In this document: piece by piece, positions 17,410 through 26,109 of the stretch
Position numbering within the stretch: position 1 is the stretch's first letter
How the letters are laid out: each line of letters opens with the position of its first letter
Origin: Polycladomyces zharkentensis
Lineage (GTDB): Bacteria; Bacillota; Bacilli; Thermoactinomycetales; JIR-001
Assembly (NCBI RefSeq): GCF_016938855.1
Contig: NZ_JAFHAP010000008.1
Coordinates: forward strand, 248,280-312,279
Direction of reading: 5' to 3'
Length of the DNA: 64,000 nt
Made by a program: the position numbers and the translations under genes
Notes under the pieces: generated by a model
Told to the model about the DNA's origin: nothing
Databases searched by the model: none
Seen by the model: only the letters and a program-made list of their open reading frames with translations

Positions 17410-17454
17410 ACGTAGAAAATAAAAAGTGACCCGAGTGTCAGCCTCAGGTCACTT
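17410..17454 (-). terminator. Intrinsic terminator of the secreted-protein gene
   Basis: On the minus strand AAGTGACC pairs with GGTCACTT (17424-17431 with 17447-17454) and is followed by a T-rich tract. It lies about 110 bases after the stop of the gene at 17568. Confidence 0.75.
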
Positions 17455-17567
17455 CAAACTATTATCTCTCTCTTCTTTTTACAGCTTCCCAAAACACCTT
17501 GCTCCCAATTACACACTAGTTAGAGGGATTTGGTCATTCGTCCAGCACCAAGTATAGGGTACCCATG

Positions 17568-18515
17568 TTATTGCACATACCCGTTTCGTAAATAGGTTGT
17601 GCTGAAATTCCCCAAACCGTCAAAATACACATCCGTCAGATGGGCGGGATCGGTTGCCATTTCTCCCGCATAGACGGGGCCGTCGTCGTGGTCATCCCAA
17701 GCCCAGGCAGTGTTTGCAGCATTATCCTTTCCATTGTCGCCGAGGAATGTACCCCAGGAAGCGAACGTCTGAGGATCGTATCGGTGGCTCCACAATCCGT
17801 TGGCTTCAAATGTATCCACCAACCGATACTTTACGCTGCGGTCATTGCCGGAGGAAGGTACTTCTCCCGTGAACCGGTCGGGGTAATAGACCACCCCGTC
17901 TCCACCGGGAAACTCAGATCCGTCCCACGCCTTCACTCCATGCCCTTTGGCTTCTTGGAACGTGGCAGGTCTTGGGTAGTCAGTGGTGATCATCCTGACT
18001 GTGCCATCAATATTTTCTTGTCCGTTTGTCAAGGGGCTTCCAGCCGGGATGTAGGAGTAGAAGTCCAGGTGTGCCACAGTCACCATACCTTCCAGTTTTC
18101 CATATGTACTGCCATCCTTCCGTACGATGACCAATACACCTTCCATGTCGTTTTCGTGGCTGTCCAACCCTAAGTCGGGATAATCCACCCAATCCCTCGG
18201 ATGATAAAAGCTGTATACCAAATACCAGTGTGTGACGGTTTCGGTGACGGAGTAATAAACCGTGCCCGTCAGACGAGTCGAATCATCATCTTGGTTCTCC
18301 CAGTTGTTTTGTGTGTTCCAATCGCCGTCATAATCAACTGCAGTCAGATAGTCTGCATCCGCATCGGAATCATCCGTGTCCTGAAAATGGACCGGTGCCC
18401 ATCGATAAGCCAGGTCCAGGTCGCTGGCCGCTTTCACGGTTGAAGGACTTGGGGCAAATGACAGTATGGCTGAAAATAACAGTACGCAAAGAACCATCCG
18501 CACGCGTTTCACCAC
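17568..18515 (-). CDS. Secreted protein of unknown function, 315 aa
   Basis: The N-terminus is a classical Sec signal (MVKRVRMVLCVLLFSAILSF...PSTVKAAS) with cleavage after about residue 30. The mature part is acidic and Trp/Tyr/Asp-rich, with HWYLVYSFYHPRDWVDY followed by a HENDMEG segment, a pattern seen in uncharacterised secreted proteins of actinobacteria and myxobacteria (Vps62-like). A GTG-GTG start sits five bases after GGGAGGAG. No catalytic motif is recognised. It stands alone, convergent with the sulfotransferase and downstream of the retron operon. Confidence 0.75.
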   Translation of the reverse strand: MVKRVRMVLCVLLFSAILSFAPSPSTVKAASDLDLAYRWAPVHFQDTDDSDADADYLTAVDYDGDWNTQNNWENQDDDSTRLTGTVYYSVTETVTHWYLVYSFYHPRDWVDYPDLGLDSHENDMEGVLVIVRKDGSTYGKLEGMVTVAHLDFYSYIPAGSPLTNGQENIDGTVRMITTDYPRPATFQEAKGHGVKAWDGSEFPGGDGVVYYPDRFTGEVPSSGNDRSVKYRLVDTFEANGLWSHRYDPQTFASWGTFLGDNGKDNAANTAWAWDDHDDGPVYAGEMATDPAHLTDVYFDGLGNFSTTYLRNGYVQ

Positions 18516-18607
18516 TTTGCTCCTCCCTCATCTTGTTGGACTTTACCCTCCTCTTTCTGAATCAATCTTGGATTTCCTCTAAACGTACGTTAAAAAATTG
18601 ATGATCA

Positions 18608-18645
18608 AACGATAAAGAAGAGCACCCCCGCTTGGAGTGTTCTTC
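18608..18645 (-). terminator. Terminator of the retron operon
   Basis: Downstream of the reverse transcriptase stop, a 12-bp stem with two G-U pairs (18617-18628 with 18634-18645) and a 5-base loop is followed on the minus strand by TTTATCGTTT. Confidence 0.7.
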
Positions 18646-18663
18646 ATGCTTTCCATATATCCA

Positions 18664-20124
18664 TCATCCCTTCACGACGGCTTGTTGACACCACTTGGGC
18701 ACTGGCAGTTCGTGTTTCTTTCCAATCCGTACCAACTGTTTAGCCAACCGCGCTTCCCAGTCGGGACGCACCATCCGGATATAGTTGGCCATTCCTTTGA
18801 TATAGCCCCAAAAATCAGGATGATGGTGTCTGTTCTCTTGAGCCAATCCATTTTTCTCCACACTGTGCAGCAACGCTCGAAAGGCTCTCAATTCCCGGCG
18901 ACGGAGATTCAACTTTTCATTCACCACAATCCCCGTAATCTTTTGCCGGTTGGATGATCGCATCACTCGCGTTTTCTCTTCCTGTACCTCGAAACGCTCA
19001 TCCCGAATGATACGCCGGGCCATATTCAACAGAGAGCCGATCTGTTGTTCGCCGTCAATTCCCCCGCTGAAGGCGAGATCATCGGCATAGCGCGAATAAC
19101 GGAATCCTTTTGCCTTGGCCAACCCTTCCAACCGCCGATCCAAGGAGCGACAGATCAAATTGGTGATGGCCGGACTGGTACAAGCCCCTTGCGGAAGCTG
19201 CCGTTCCCCGATCGCCACATGGTACACTTTACCGTCGAAGGTGACTTCTTTTCGGGGCGGTTCCGTACAAAGCAGTGCCAGCAAGGTGCTGATCAGCTCG
19301 CTGTAGCCGAAGGATTGAAACAATCCTTTGACCCGGTAAAAGGTGATACTGGGGAAAAAGTCTTTAAGATCCATCTTGACCACGACGTGCTGCCTCAGAT
19401 GTTGCCGCGCATGATCCAACGTACTCTTTCCGGGAACAAAACCGCAAGCCGCCGGATGGGGCGGAATCCGATCCAGGATCTGTTCCTTTATCCATGATTG
19501 CGCCTCGCGCAATGCTTTTTTCGGAGAAGAGATCTCTCGCCGGCCGCCGCTTTTCTTCGGAATGGTAAAACGGTAATAATGGCATACGGTGGCAGTCTGA
19601 CGATGATAGGTGAGCCATTTGAGCCTGCTGAGCGTGATGCCCATGGCTTCTGCCAATTCTTCCGCTGTACGGATGAGCGGAAGTTGGTGTTGGCGGAGCT
19701 TCTCTTCGTCCCACTCCGTTTCCTGCAATCCGCCGGAAACTCCCACACCCGCATGGACGATGTGATGTTGCCGGTAGGATTCCCACCGTTTTTTCGCTTC
19801 GGCCCGCTCCCGTTCCCGTCGTTCTTTTCGTTCGGCCCGCTTTTTCTTGCTCTCTTCGATCCGTTTGCGGCGCGCCTCTTTGAGCAACTGATCAATATTC
19901 TCCAGTTTGGCACTCTCTCGTTGCAACTCCGCCAATTTTTGGCGCAAGCGGCGATATTCCTCGTCTTCCAAGGCTTGTTGTCGCCGTTCTTCCTCCGGCA
20001 GGGAATCGTTGGACCAAAAGCCCAGCCGGATCATTTCACTGCGAATCGTCTCTTCCCGCCCTTCTTCACGAACCCGGGCGATCCATTCTTCCCGCGTGAG
20101 CGGACGATTTTCACCTTCCGCCAA
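18664..20124 (-). CDS. Retron reverse transcriptase
   Basis: 486 residues from TTG 20124, which has GGGAGGGG seven bases upstream; GTG 20145 overlaps the SWIM stop but has no ribosome site. The first 150 residues are a charged coiled coil unlike minimal retron RTs. The polymerase domain shows KMDLKDFFPSIT (motif A), QGACTSPAITN (motif B) and YSRYADDLAFSG near residue 346 (catalytic YADD). Retron-specific regions are present: HARQH stands where retrons have NAxxH, and ITGIVVNEKL where they have VTG. It is the last gene of an operon headed by an msr-msd-like RNA, whose a1/a2 stem it would recognise to start cDNA synthesis from a 2'-OH. Confidence 0.93.
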   Translation of the reverse strand: MAEGENRPLTREEWIARVREEGREETIRSEMIRLGFWSNDSLPEEERRQQALEDEEYRRLRQKLAELQRESAKLENIDQLLKEARRKRIEESKKKRAERKERRERERAEAKKRWESYRQHHIVHAGVGVSGGLQETEWDEEKLRQHQLPLIRTAEELAEAMGITLSRLKWLTYHRQTATVCHYYRFTIPKKSGGRREISSPKKALREAQSWIKEQILDRIPPHPAACGFVPGKSTLDHARQHLRQHVVVKMDLKDFFPSITFYRVKGLFQSFGYSELISTLLALLCTEPPRKEVTFDGKVYHVAIGERQLPQGACTSPAITNLICRSLDRRLEGLAKAKGFRYSRYADDLAFSGGIDGEQQIGSLLNMARRIIRDERFEVQEEKTRVMRSSNRQKITGIVVNEKLNLRRRELRAFRALLHSVEKNGLAQENRHHHPDFWGYIKGMANYIRMVRPDWEARLAKQLVRIGKKHELPVPKWCQQAVVKG

Positions 20125-20141
20125 TAGTCTCCCCTCCCGTC

Positions 20142-21772
20142 TCACTGTTGACGATACAAAGACAACAATGCGATCATGTGTTCACAGGGTCCCTGCATGA
20201 GACGATTTTGCTTATAAAACCAGCAATCGCATGACGCCTGCTGAATACGACCGTCAGCGTCCAATACCACACGCGGTTCCATCCGACGGCTGCCGTCAGC
20301 GATCCCTTTGATCTCCACACCGCCGTTTCCGGTGGGGATGCTGGCTTGGATGGTGATGCGCCCTTCTTTCACCCACTTCTCGGCTTCCGCTTCCCGCGGG
20401 TTGGCGTACTGCAGCTCTTCGAGCGGCAGTGGGTCCCGGGTCAACTCCCGCAACCGATACTGACCGATCTCGAGATCAAACATCACCCGTCCGGCACTGC
20501 ACAATTGCCGCAGCGCTGCCAGTACGATTTTTTCATCCAAGTGGGTACGGCTGGCCAATTCGCTGACGGTCGCTTTCTTTTTCAACTTCAGCTGCGAAAA
20601 GACCAATGCGCTTTGCCGCGGCGTAGCCGTGTCGCCCGTTCCCACCATCAAATCGAAGTTGGCCGCTCCGGCCCAATCGTTTCGCGTCCATCCCGACAGC
20701 CCCAGGGTGAAGCTCAGAGTGCCGAGGTCGGCAATGTAGAAGCTGGGCATTCCCGTTCCCAACAAGTGAACGGTCACTTTTTTGCTGAGAGGCAACAGTC
20801 GCTCCAACAATGCCAGGCGTCGCCGTCCCCAAGTGCGGATTTCCTGGGCTTCGGTTCCCGTATAGACTGAATCGGCAAAGGTCATCACTTCGTTCCAAGG
20901 TTCGATCACCACCTTGACGGGTTGCCCGGGTCGCAGTATGTAGCGAAGAGAACGGGGGCTGTGACGTTCCTTGTGTCTGCGGAGGAACGTACACAGGTTG
21001 TACAGATCGATTGGACGGACGTCGAAGGTGACCGTGGGCAGATTCATTGCCGATTGAACTTGCAGGAAGCCGCGAATCCAACTGACCGGCACATCGATCT
21101 TTTTCTCCTTGTATACTTCTCTTCCGGCAGTGGCCACCTCAAACCCGGACGGGTCAATCTGAAAGGTGGTGGGCCGGTACGTGCGGATACGCTTGATCTC
21201 ATCCAACAAATGATCGGAAAAGTCGATGTTGGTTGTTCCATATTGAAAGTCCTTCACATCGTCAAACAGCTCGGAATGAACCGCCAAGCGTCCGTAAGAA
21301 GACTCGTCCAACGAAAAGGCTTCGAAAAATACCTGATCGGGTGCGACGGTAATCACAGGGTCCAGCACAAACCACGCATCGGGACTGTTTTTGTACAGCC
21401 AGTCGAAATATCGTTGACGAAGAAAGGACCCATCCGTTGATTCCGCCGTTCATTCAACTCCTTCAACCGTGCTTGAATCCGCTTGATTTCTTCCCCGATC
21501 GCCGATTTCTTTTCCAAAACTTCCGCGATGTCCAACAGGTACTGTTCCTGCACCCAGGCTTGGTACGCACTGTGATCCCGCGGTTTGTACTTGAGATCAG
21601 AAACCACTACATCCCGCAGGGCGATCATCGCATCGCGATATCGGATCGGGTCTGCAATCTTTCCTTGAAAATAGGTGGGTTCCCGGCCCAAATCCGGAGC
21701 GAAGTCGATCATCGTCTGACCGCCCATGTGACTGATCCCGCTGGGCTTGGCGTAGGTTTGTTGAAATAACAC
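20142..21772 (-). CDS. Winged-helix SWIM zinc-finger protein of the retron (frame break inside)
   Basis: Two open frames overlap: 21772-21353 (FAPDLGREPTYFQGK... to a helical LKELNERRN) and about 21434-20142 (RQRYFDWLYKNSPDAWF onwards). The second has no start codon where its conserved sequence begins, so both are parts of one protein of about 543 residues broken by a missing base near 21425-21440. The C-terminal half has a winged-helix-like segment (KKKATVSELASRTHLDE) and ends in a SWIM zinc finger, CDCWFYKQNRLMQGPCEH (CxC...CxH). It lies between the ARM/HEAT gene and the RT. In this retron type it is expected to be the DNA- or RNA-binding accessory protein. Whether the break is programmed, real or a read error is open. 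Confidence 0.8.
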
Positions 21773-21790
21773 GGAATCCCCTCCTCACTG

Positions 21791-24337
21791 TTAATGGACA
21801 GCCAATGGTGTGGAAATATCAGGATACCACATCTGAATCCGCGTCAGCGCCGCGAGGATTCGTTCAAAATCACGGGTACCGATATTTCGCGCCACATCAC
21901 TCAGGATGGAGACCACACCTTTGGCCAATTCCGGACTGGTTTCTCCCAGGCGCGTCAACAGTGCCAACGCCATGTTTTTGGCTTTGCGCCCGCCGTGAAC
22001 GCGGAAGAGAACGGTGCGGAAAAAGAGCTCCATTTTGTTCAGCAACTCCGGCGTCCACTCCACTTGCTGCGCCAGCTCCAATGCAAACTCCTGCACACGA
22101 AGGTCGGGGTGTTGGCCCGCCCGCACCAGCAGCTCTGTGGGCTCCAACCGTTTCTCATGAATGCGGATCAGTTTCATGGCAAACGTTTGGATGTCCGCCC
22201 GTGCCGTGTCCAACAGTCCATAAATGAGATCAGGCGTAATCTCCGCTGAAGATCTGGTTTCCAAATAAGCCAGAGTCCAATTCCGCGTATCATCCCACTC
22301 CGTCTCCGCCAAGTGAACCAACAGTTCATCCGGCACCTCGTTGATTTGCCGCAAAAGCAGACGGCGGGCTTCCTCCCGAGCCAAGGCGACCGGGCTGTGC
22401 GCCAAGCGAACCAGCTGTTGCTGGGTGAGGTCCTTCGGTTGTGGCTGGATCAGTTGCAGCAAACGGGCGCCCAGCTCCTGATATTCCGTCTGGTGGTGAT
22501 GGAGCAGGTGCAGTACTTTCTCCAGCGGCGTTTGTGCCATTTCCTCGAAAAACAGTCCACCCAACAGATCCTCCCGGATATAGGCCCGTACCTCCTCGGG
22601 TTGATCCGATTGCAACATCCGGCTCCACAACCGCCGGATCAACTCCGGGAGATGCGGTACCAGCCACAGCATCCGATCAGCGAAAAACTGCGTGGCGAAC
22701 ACCTGGTGATCCTCCCCGGGGATGGACGCGAAATCGGCGAGGAATGCCGCTTCCAACTGCAATTGCGTAAAGCGGCTCAACAACACCCGACGGGCGGTTT
22801 GCCGCAATGGGGGGTGTTCGTTTTGCAGGAACGGCAGCAGGTCCTGTCCGGTCATGGGCTGGTTGTCCCAATCGATGTATTGCAGCAGAATCGCACTGAA
22901 CTCGTTGAGCAACGGATGATTGCGGGACGCCATTTCCTTGATCAGATCCAGGCTTACCACTTGTGGGATGGCTGCCGTAAAATACCGGCGGATGCCTTCG
23001 ATCCAATCCGTCATCACAGCGGCATCCAATTCCGTGTCCTGCACCACATGAATGAATCGTTGGAAGAGGTGACGGATTTGAGAGGTTGTCCAACGATCCT
23101 GATGATAGCCGATAAAAGCAAAAGCGATTTCCCGAACCGATGCTTCCTGGTGAAAAGAACAGCGCAACCAGCAATCCAGGTCGGGGGTATCCAGATCAGG
23201 GTGGGTCGACAATTGCAACAGCATCCAAGCGGCCCCTGCCAGATGGGTTTTCCGATCCGATTGCAAAAGGGCTTTCAACTCATTCCTGTGCTGTCGGAGA
23301 TACTCCCGATGGGCCAATCCCAGCGCACGGGCGGCAAACCAGATGACGGGCCCCGCTTTTCCCTCCTGAAACAACCGCCACAACGCCGACGGATGTTGGT
23401 CCCAAAGATGGGGATACGCCTCTTCCCGTTCCAGTACGATCTCTCCCGGCCGGCCGTGAAATTTCCATGTCTGGTTGCCGTGATAAGAATAACGGGAACT
23501 GTTGCGGTGAAGCAGATGATTGAACAGCCACAAGTGGGTAAAGTCCGTATGGCGTACCGGTGTGGTAGAGTTGGCGACGTTTAACCAGCGAATCCTTCCG
23601 TCACGATCGGTATAGCTCAACAAGGCCGCGGTTGCCATTGCCACATAATCGGCTGCGTTCCCCTCTTCCCCAAGCTGACGCAACGTTCGCCAACTGCGCC
23701 GACGCAGATAATGGTGGGTTTTGGAACTGTAGATGGTTCGACTAAGGTGTTCCTCCAATTCCATCCAATGATGAAACCGTTTGTCCGCATCAAACCGATG
23801 GGCCAACACACCCCAGATTTCCGCATCTCTCCGCTGTTCCGCAAGCTTGTAGATTCCTTTGACATAACGATAGAAAGTTTCGGTGAAGGGGATGAAGGAA
23901 ACATTCCCCTCATAATAGAGTTGGTAGCCACCATGAAGCCAACTGTATCCCTGAAAAGTGGATCTCCAGGATTGGATGAGATCATCCAATTCTTGACGGT
24001 CCACCAGGCCGATCAGCTGTTTCAATGCTTGTCTGGCCAATGGCTCCTTTTTTGTGTACAACGTCCATAACCATGATCCGTCATCTTTGTTTTTCACCGA
24101 GTAAAGTTCATGCTTTTCATGACGTTGTTGCTCTTGGTTCCAAACGTACAGTGAGACAGTAAACGCCAGAGCGAATTTTTTCATCTCATCCAAAAATTGC
24201 GGATCTTCTTTTTCCAACAATGTCTCCAAATCCGGAGGAAGCGGGCTCCTCGGCTCCGCATTCCGCCACCAAGCCTCGTGATTGTCGTACTCTCGCCGCG
24301 CGATGCTTTTTTCGCGGCTCTGTTTTTCCTCCTCCAA
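21791..24337 (-). CDS. ARM/HEAT-repeat protein of the retron (candidate effector)
   Basis: 848 residues from TTG 24337, set by AGGAGGT seven bases upstream. The N-terminal 300 residues are Trp/His-rich (FHHWMELEEHLSRTIYSS, THHYLRRRSWRTLRQLG); from about residue 330 to the end the protein is a run of amphipathic helix pairs with Leu/Ala/Arg periodicity typical of ARM/HEAT solenoids (for example HPPLRQTARRVLLSRF). No nuclease, protease or NTP-binding motif is visible. It is the first gene after the ncRNA and is followed closely by the SWIM gene (18 bases) and the RT. I recall a retron class (type XIII in current defence classifications) with this ARM-WHSWIM-RT content. Confidence 0.87.
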   Translation of the reverse strand: MEEEKQSREKSIARREYDNHEAWWRNAEPRSPLPPDLETLLEKEDPQFLDEMKKFALAFTVSLYVWNQEQQRHEKHELYSVKNKDDGSWLWTLYTKKEPLARQALKQLIGLVDRQELDDLIQSWRSTFQGYSWLHGGYQLYYEGNVSFIPFTETFYRYVKGIYKLAEQRRDAEIWGVLAHRFDADKRFHHWMELEEHLSRTIYSSKTHHYLRRRSWRTLRQLGEEGNAADYVAMATAALLSYTDRDGRIRWLNVANSTTPVRHTDFTHLWLFNHLLHRNSSRYSYHGNQTWKFHGRPGEIVLEREEAYPHLWDQHPSALWRLFQEGKAGPVIWFAARALGLAHREYLRQHRNELKALLQSDRKTHLAGAAWMLLQLSTHPDLDTPDLDCWLRCSFHQEASVREIAFAFIGYHQDRWTTSQIRHLFQRFIHVVQDTELDAAVMTDWIEGIRRYFTAAIPQVVSLDLIKEMASRNHPLLNEFSAILLQYIDWDNQPMTGQDLLPFLQNEHPPLRQTARRVLLSRFTQLQLEAAFLADFASIPGEDHQVFATQFFADRMLWLVPHLPELIRRLWSRMLQSDQPEEVRAYIREDLLGGLFFEEMAQTPLEKVLHLLHHHQTEYQELGARLLQLIQPQPKDLTQQQLVRLAHSPVALAREEARRLLLRQINEVPDELLVHLAETEWDDTRNWTLAYLETRSSAEITPDLIYGLLDTARADIQTFAMKLIRIHEKRLEPTELLVRAGQHPDLRVQEFALELAQQVEWTPELLNKMELFFRTVLFRVHGGRKAKNMALALLTRLGETSPELAKGVVSILSDVARNIGTRDFERILAALTRIQMWYPDISTPLAVH

Positions 24338-24356
24338 TGCACATACCTCCTTTTCT

Positions 24357-24392
24357 AAAAAAAAAGCCCGACCTTGGATGGAAAGGTCAGGC
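24357..24392 (-). terminator. Terminator between retron ncRNA and its genes
   Basis: On the minus strand GCCTGACCTT pairs with AAGGTCGGGC around TCCATCC and is followed by nine T. It would end most transcripts as free ncRNA and let a fraction read into the genes. Confidence 0.93.
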
Positions 24393-24394
24393 CG

Positions 24395-24627
24395 GGATGA
24401 GACTTCGTCTACTATTCATGCTATGGAGCTGGCTACGCCACTGTACAGGCCCGCCAATATGATGGGTGCTTCATTCTTCGGCATGCCGTCTTAGGTGGAA
24501 TTAAGCACCCATCATATTGGCTTGGGGCCTGCTAAGTCGCGCGGAGCCGGGTGATGAGTGTTCGTCATCACGGCACATGCGGCGGTACGCCGCACAAGAT
24601 GGCTAGACAAGCCTCATCCGTATGTAT
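24395..24627 (-). ncRNA. Retron msr-msd RNA
   Basis: Read on the minus strand. The a1 segment (24619-24604, GGATGAGGCTTGTCTA) and the a2 segment (24411-24395) are complementary over about 16 bases and enclose the rest. Right after a1 comes AGC, giving G24603 as the expected branch guanosine. Two msr-like hairpins follow: TGCGGCG-TAC-CGCCGCA, then GTGATGA-CGAACAC-TCATCAC. The msd part is a long hairpin with a perfect 19-bp stem (24521-24503 with 24471-24453), a 7-bp extension GGGCCTG/CAGGCCC across a 3-base bulge, and a 31-base loop. A promoter precedes it and a terminator follows it. Confidence 0.92.
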
Positions 24628-24633
24628 GTTCCC

Positions 24634-24662
24634 ATATTAAAATAGAATAATAGATTTGTCAA
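24634..24662 (-). promoter_or_regulatory. Sigma-A promoter of the retron
   Basis: On the minus strand TTGACA (24662-24657), a 17-base spacer and TAATAT (24639-24634). The start point falls near 24627, a few bases before a1. Confidence 0.88.
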
Positions 24663-24700
24663 TAGGGAATCATCATATTTTTTAATGGATTGGTAAGCCT

Positions 24701-24728
24701 GTAAAAGGCACCTGTAATCAGGTGCCTT
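24701..24728 (-). terminator. Terminator of the integrase gene
   Basis: Perfect 10-bp stem AAGGCACCTG/CAGGTGCCTT with a four-base loop, followed on the minus strand by TTTTAC, just after the integrase stop. Confidence 0.9.
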
Positions 24729-24733
24729 CGCGA

Positions 24734-25699
24734 TCACAACCCGATATCCGCAACGGCATTCTCGCTGAACAATTCCCCGTCGCGTATGTACCTGCGCACC
24801 ATGTTGACCGACTTGTGCCGCGTCTGCTTCATGATCGTCCGTTCATCCTTGCCGGCCATCGCTGCTGATGTGGCCATACCGGCGCGCAAGCTGTGGCCGG
24901 AAAAACGTTGGGGATCCAACCCTGCCAATTCTGCCGCCTTTTTGACGATCAATGCCACGGAACGATCAGTGAGACGTCTATTTCGTATTTGGCCGTGACG
25001 ATTGATGGGGCGAAAAACGGGTCCTGTCCGTATACCGGATGCGCGCAACCATTCTTCCAACGCCCGAATGGGACAGGTGTCCGGGTGAGAACCGCGGGGG
25101 ATTCCCACTTTCTCCCCTCTTCCCTCCTGGTCCGTTTTGGAGCGGCGCAACAGGATGATCATGCCGCGCGGCACGATTTGAATATCCTCGCGGTCAATGG
25201 AGATCAGCTCGGAGCGACGAAAGCCTCCGGCAAATCCAACCAACAGAAGTGCCCGGTCCCGTTTACCCGTCAATGTATCCGTCGGCAATTCGGCCACCAT
25301 CCGTCTCAGATCATCGACCAGAATCGGATCCTTTCCTTCCTGATAAGTCCCCTTGGTTCGCCGAATCCCTGCCCATACCGTACGCACGATGTAGCTGCTG
25401 GTCGGCGTATCGTAACCGGCGGCTTGATGCGCTTGCGAAATGGCAGATAATCTTCGCTGCAGTGTGGAAGTCTTACGCCGGTCCGCCAGATCGCTCAAAT
25501 ACAACGCCACTGTTTGCGGATCGGCGGGCAGTGGAGACAATCCCCTTTCTTCGCACCAAGCGGTGAAATCATTCCAGTCTGCACGGTAACTTTTTTTGGT
25601 GTTGGAAGCCTTTGATTGTTGCGTGTAATCTCTTGCTTTTTCCAATACTTCCCGCAATTCCGTGGAGAGTTCTCCGCTTCTGGTTGTCATTTGGTTCAT
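24734..25699 (-). CDS. Tyrosine recombinase/integrase, 321 aa
   Basis: An N-terminal SAM-like core-binding domain (KSYRADWNDFTAWCEERG) is followed by the catalytic domain. Active-site residues are visible in GFAGGFRRSEL (Arg I), SGHSLRAGM (HxxR), TRHKS (His) and NMVRRYIRDG (Tyr). Sequence style matches phage- and island-type integrases rather than XerC/D. ATG 25699 has GGAGAGGTG upstream. It lies immediately upstream of the retron promoter on the same strand, with its own terminator, so it may be the mobility gene of the retron-bearing island. No matching att repeats were found by eye. Confidence 0.9.
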   Translation of the reverse strand: MNQMTTRSGELSTELREVLEKARDYTQQSKASNTKKSYRADWNDFTAWCEERGLSPLPADPQTVALYLSDLADRRKTSTLQRRLSAISQAHQAAGYDTPTSSYIVRTVWAGIRRTKGTYQEGKDPILVDDLRRMVAELPTDTLTGKRDRALLLVGFAGGFRRSELISIDREDIQIVPRGMIILLRRSKTDQEGRGEKVGIPRGSHPDTCPIRALEEWLRASGIRTGPVFRPINRHGQIRNRRLTDRSVALIVKKAAELAGLDPQRFSGHSLRAGMATSAAMAGKDERTIMKQTRHKSVNMVRRYIRDGELFSENAVADIGL

Positions 25700-26109
25700 G
25701 GTTCACCTCTCCATTTCTCTCTCTGTTTCTATTTAAACATACACCCCCCGAGAATTCAGCAATCAACGGTATCTCAAAATGGAAGTTCTCCGTCGGCAGT
25801 CCTCCTTTCACCATAAGCCGTTAATGGGGGCTGGTTACGATTTTGACCTCGGACACTTCAAGCAAATCGGGGGTAGCCGTCGCCATCCAGTCTGATCTGA
25901 TCTGCGGAAAAAGCGCCCTGATACATGAAGATGTATACCTCATACCTGTTTTGATGTCCTCTTTGTTTCTCCGTGCAATCATATGGCTTTGACGTCTACC
26001 TTCGGCCTCAGTTTGTTTTTTCGAGTACATAATTGAATTATCTGATTGAATAAAATCAAGTAATCGTATCTTTTTAACGCTTATGGTCTGTTAAGAGGGG
26101 AGGGGAAAT
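25700..26109. other. Intergenic region, no supported gene
   Basis: A 69-codon minus-strand frame at 25821-26030 has no ribosome site and no family resemblance. The end of the region carries GAGGGGAGGGG, the ribosome site of the amine oxidase gene. Confidence 0.5.

Noticed and set aside
18664..20124. Group II intron maturase as explanation for the reverse transcriptase
   Set aside because: No maturase X or HNH endonuclease domain, no intron domain V/VI structure nearby; retron-specific regions and an msr-msd RNA are present.
24446..24531. Reading the long inverted repeat as a terminator or IS end
   Set aside because: It has a 31-base loop and no T run, sits inside a1/a2 repeats, and a separate proper terminator follows; no transposase is linked to it.
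24734..25699. Integrase as the XerC/XerD of the host
   Set aside because: Its linker and active-site context fit island-type integrases, and a XerS-like enzyme with an adjacent dif-like site is already present at 29070.
25821..26030. 69-codon minus-strand frame
   Set aside because: No ribosome site, no recognisable family and no operon context.
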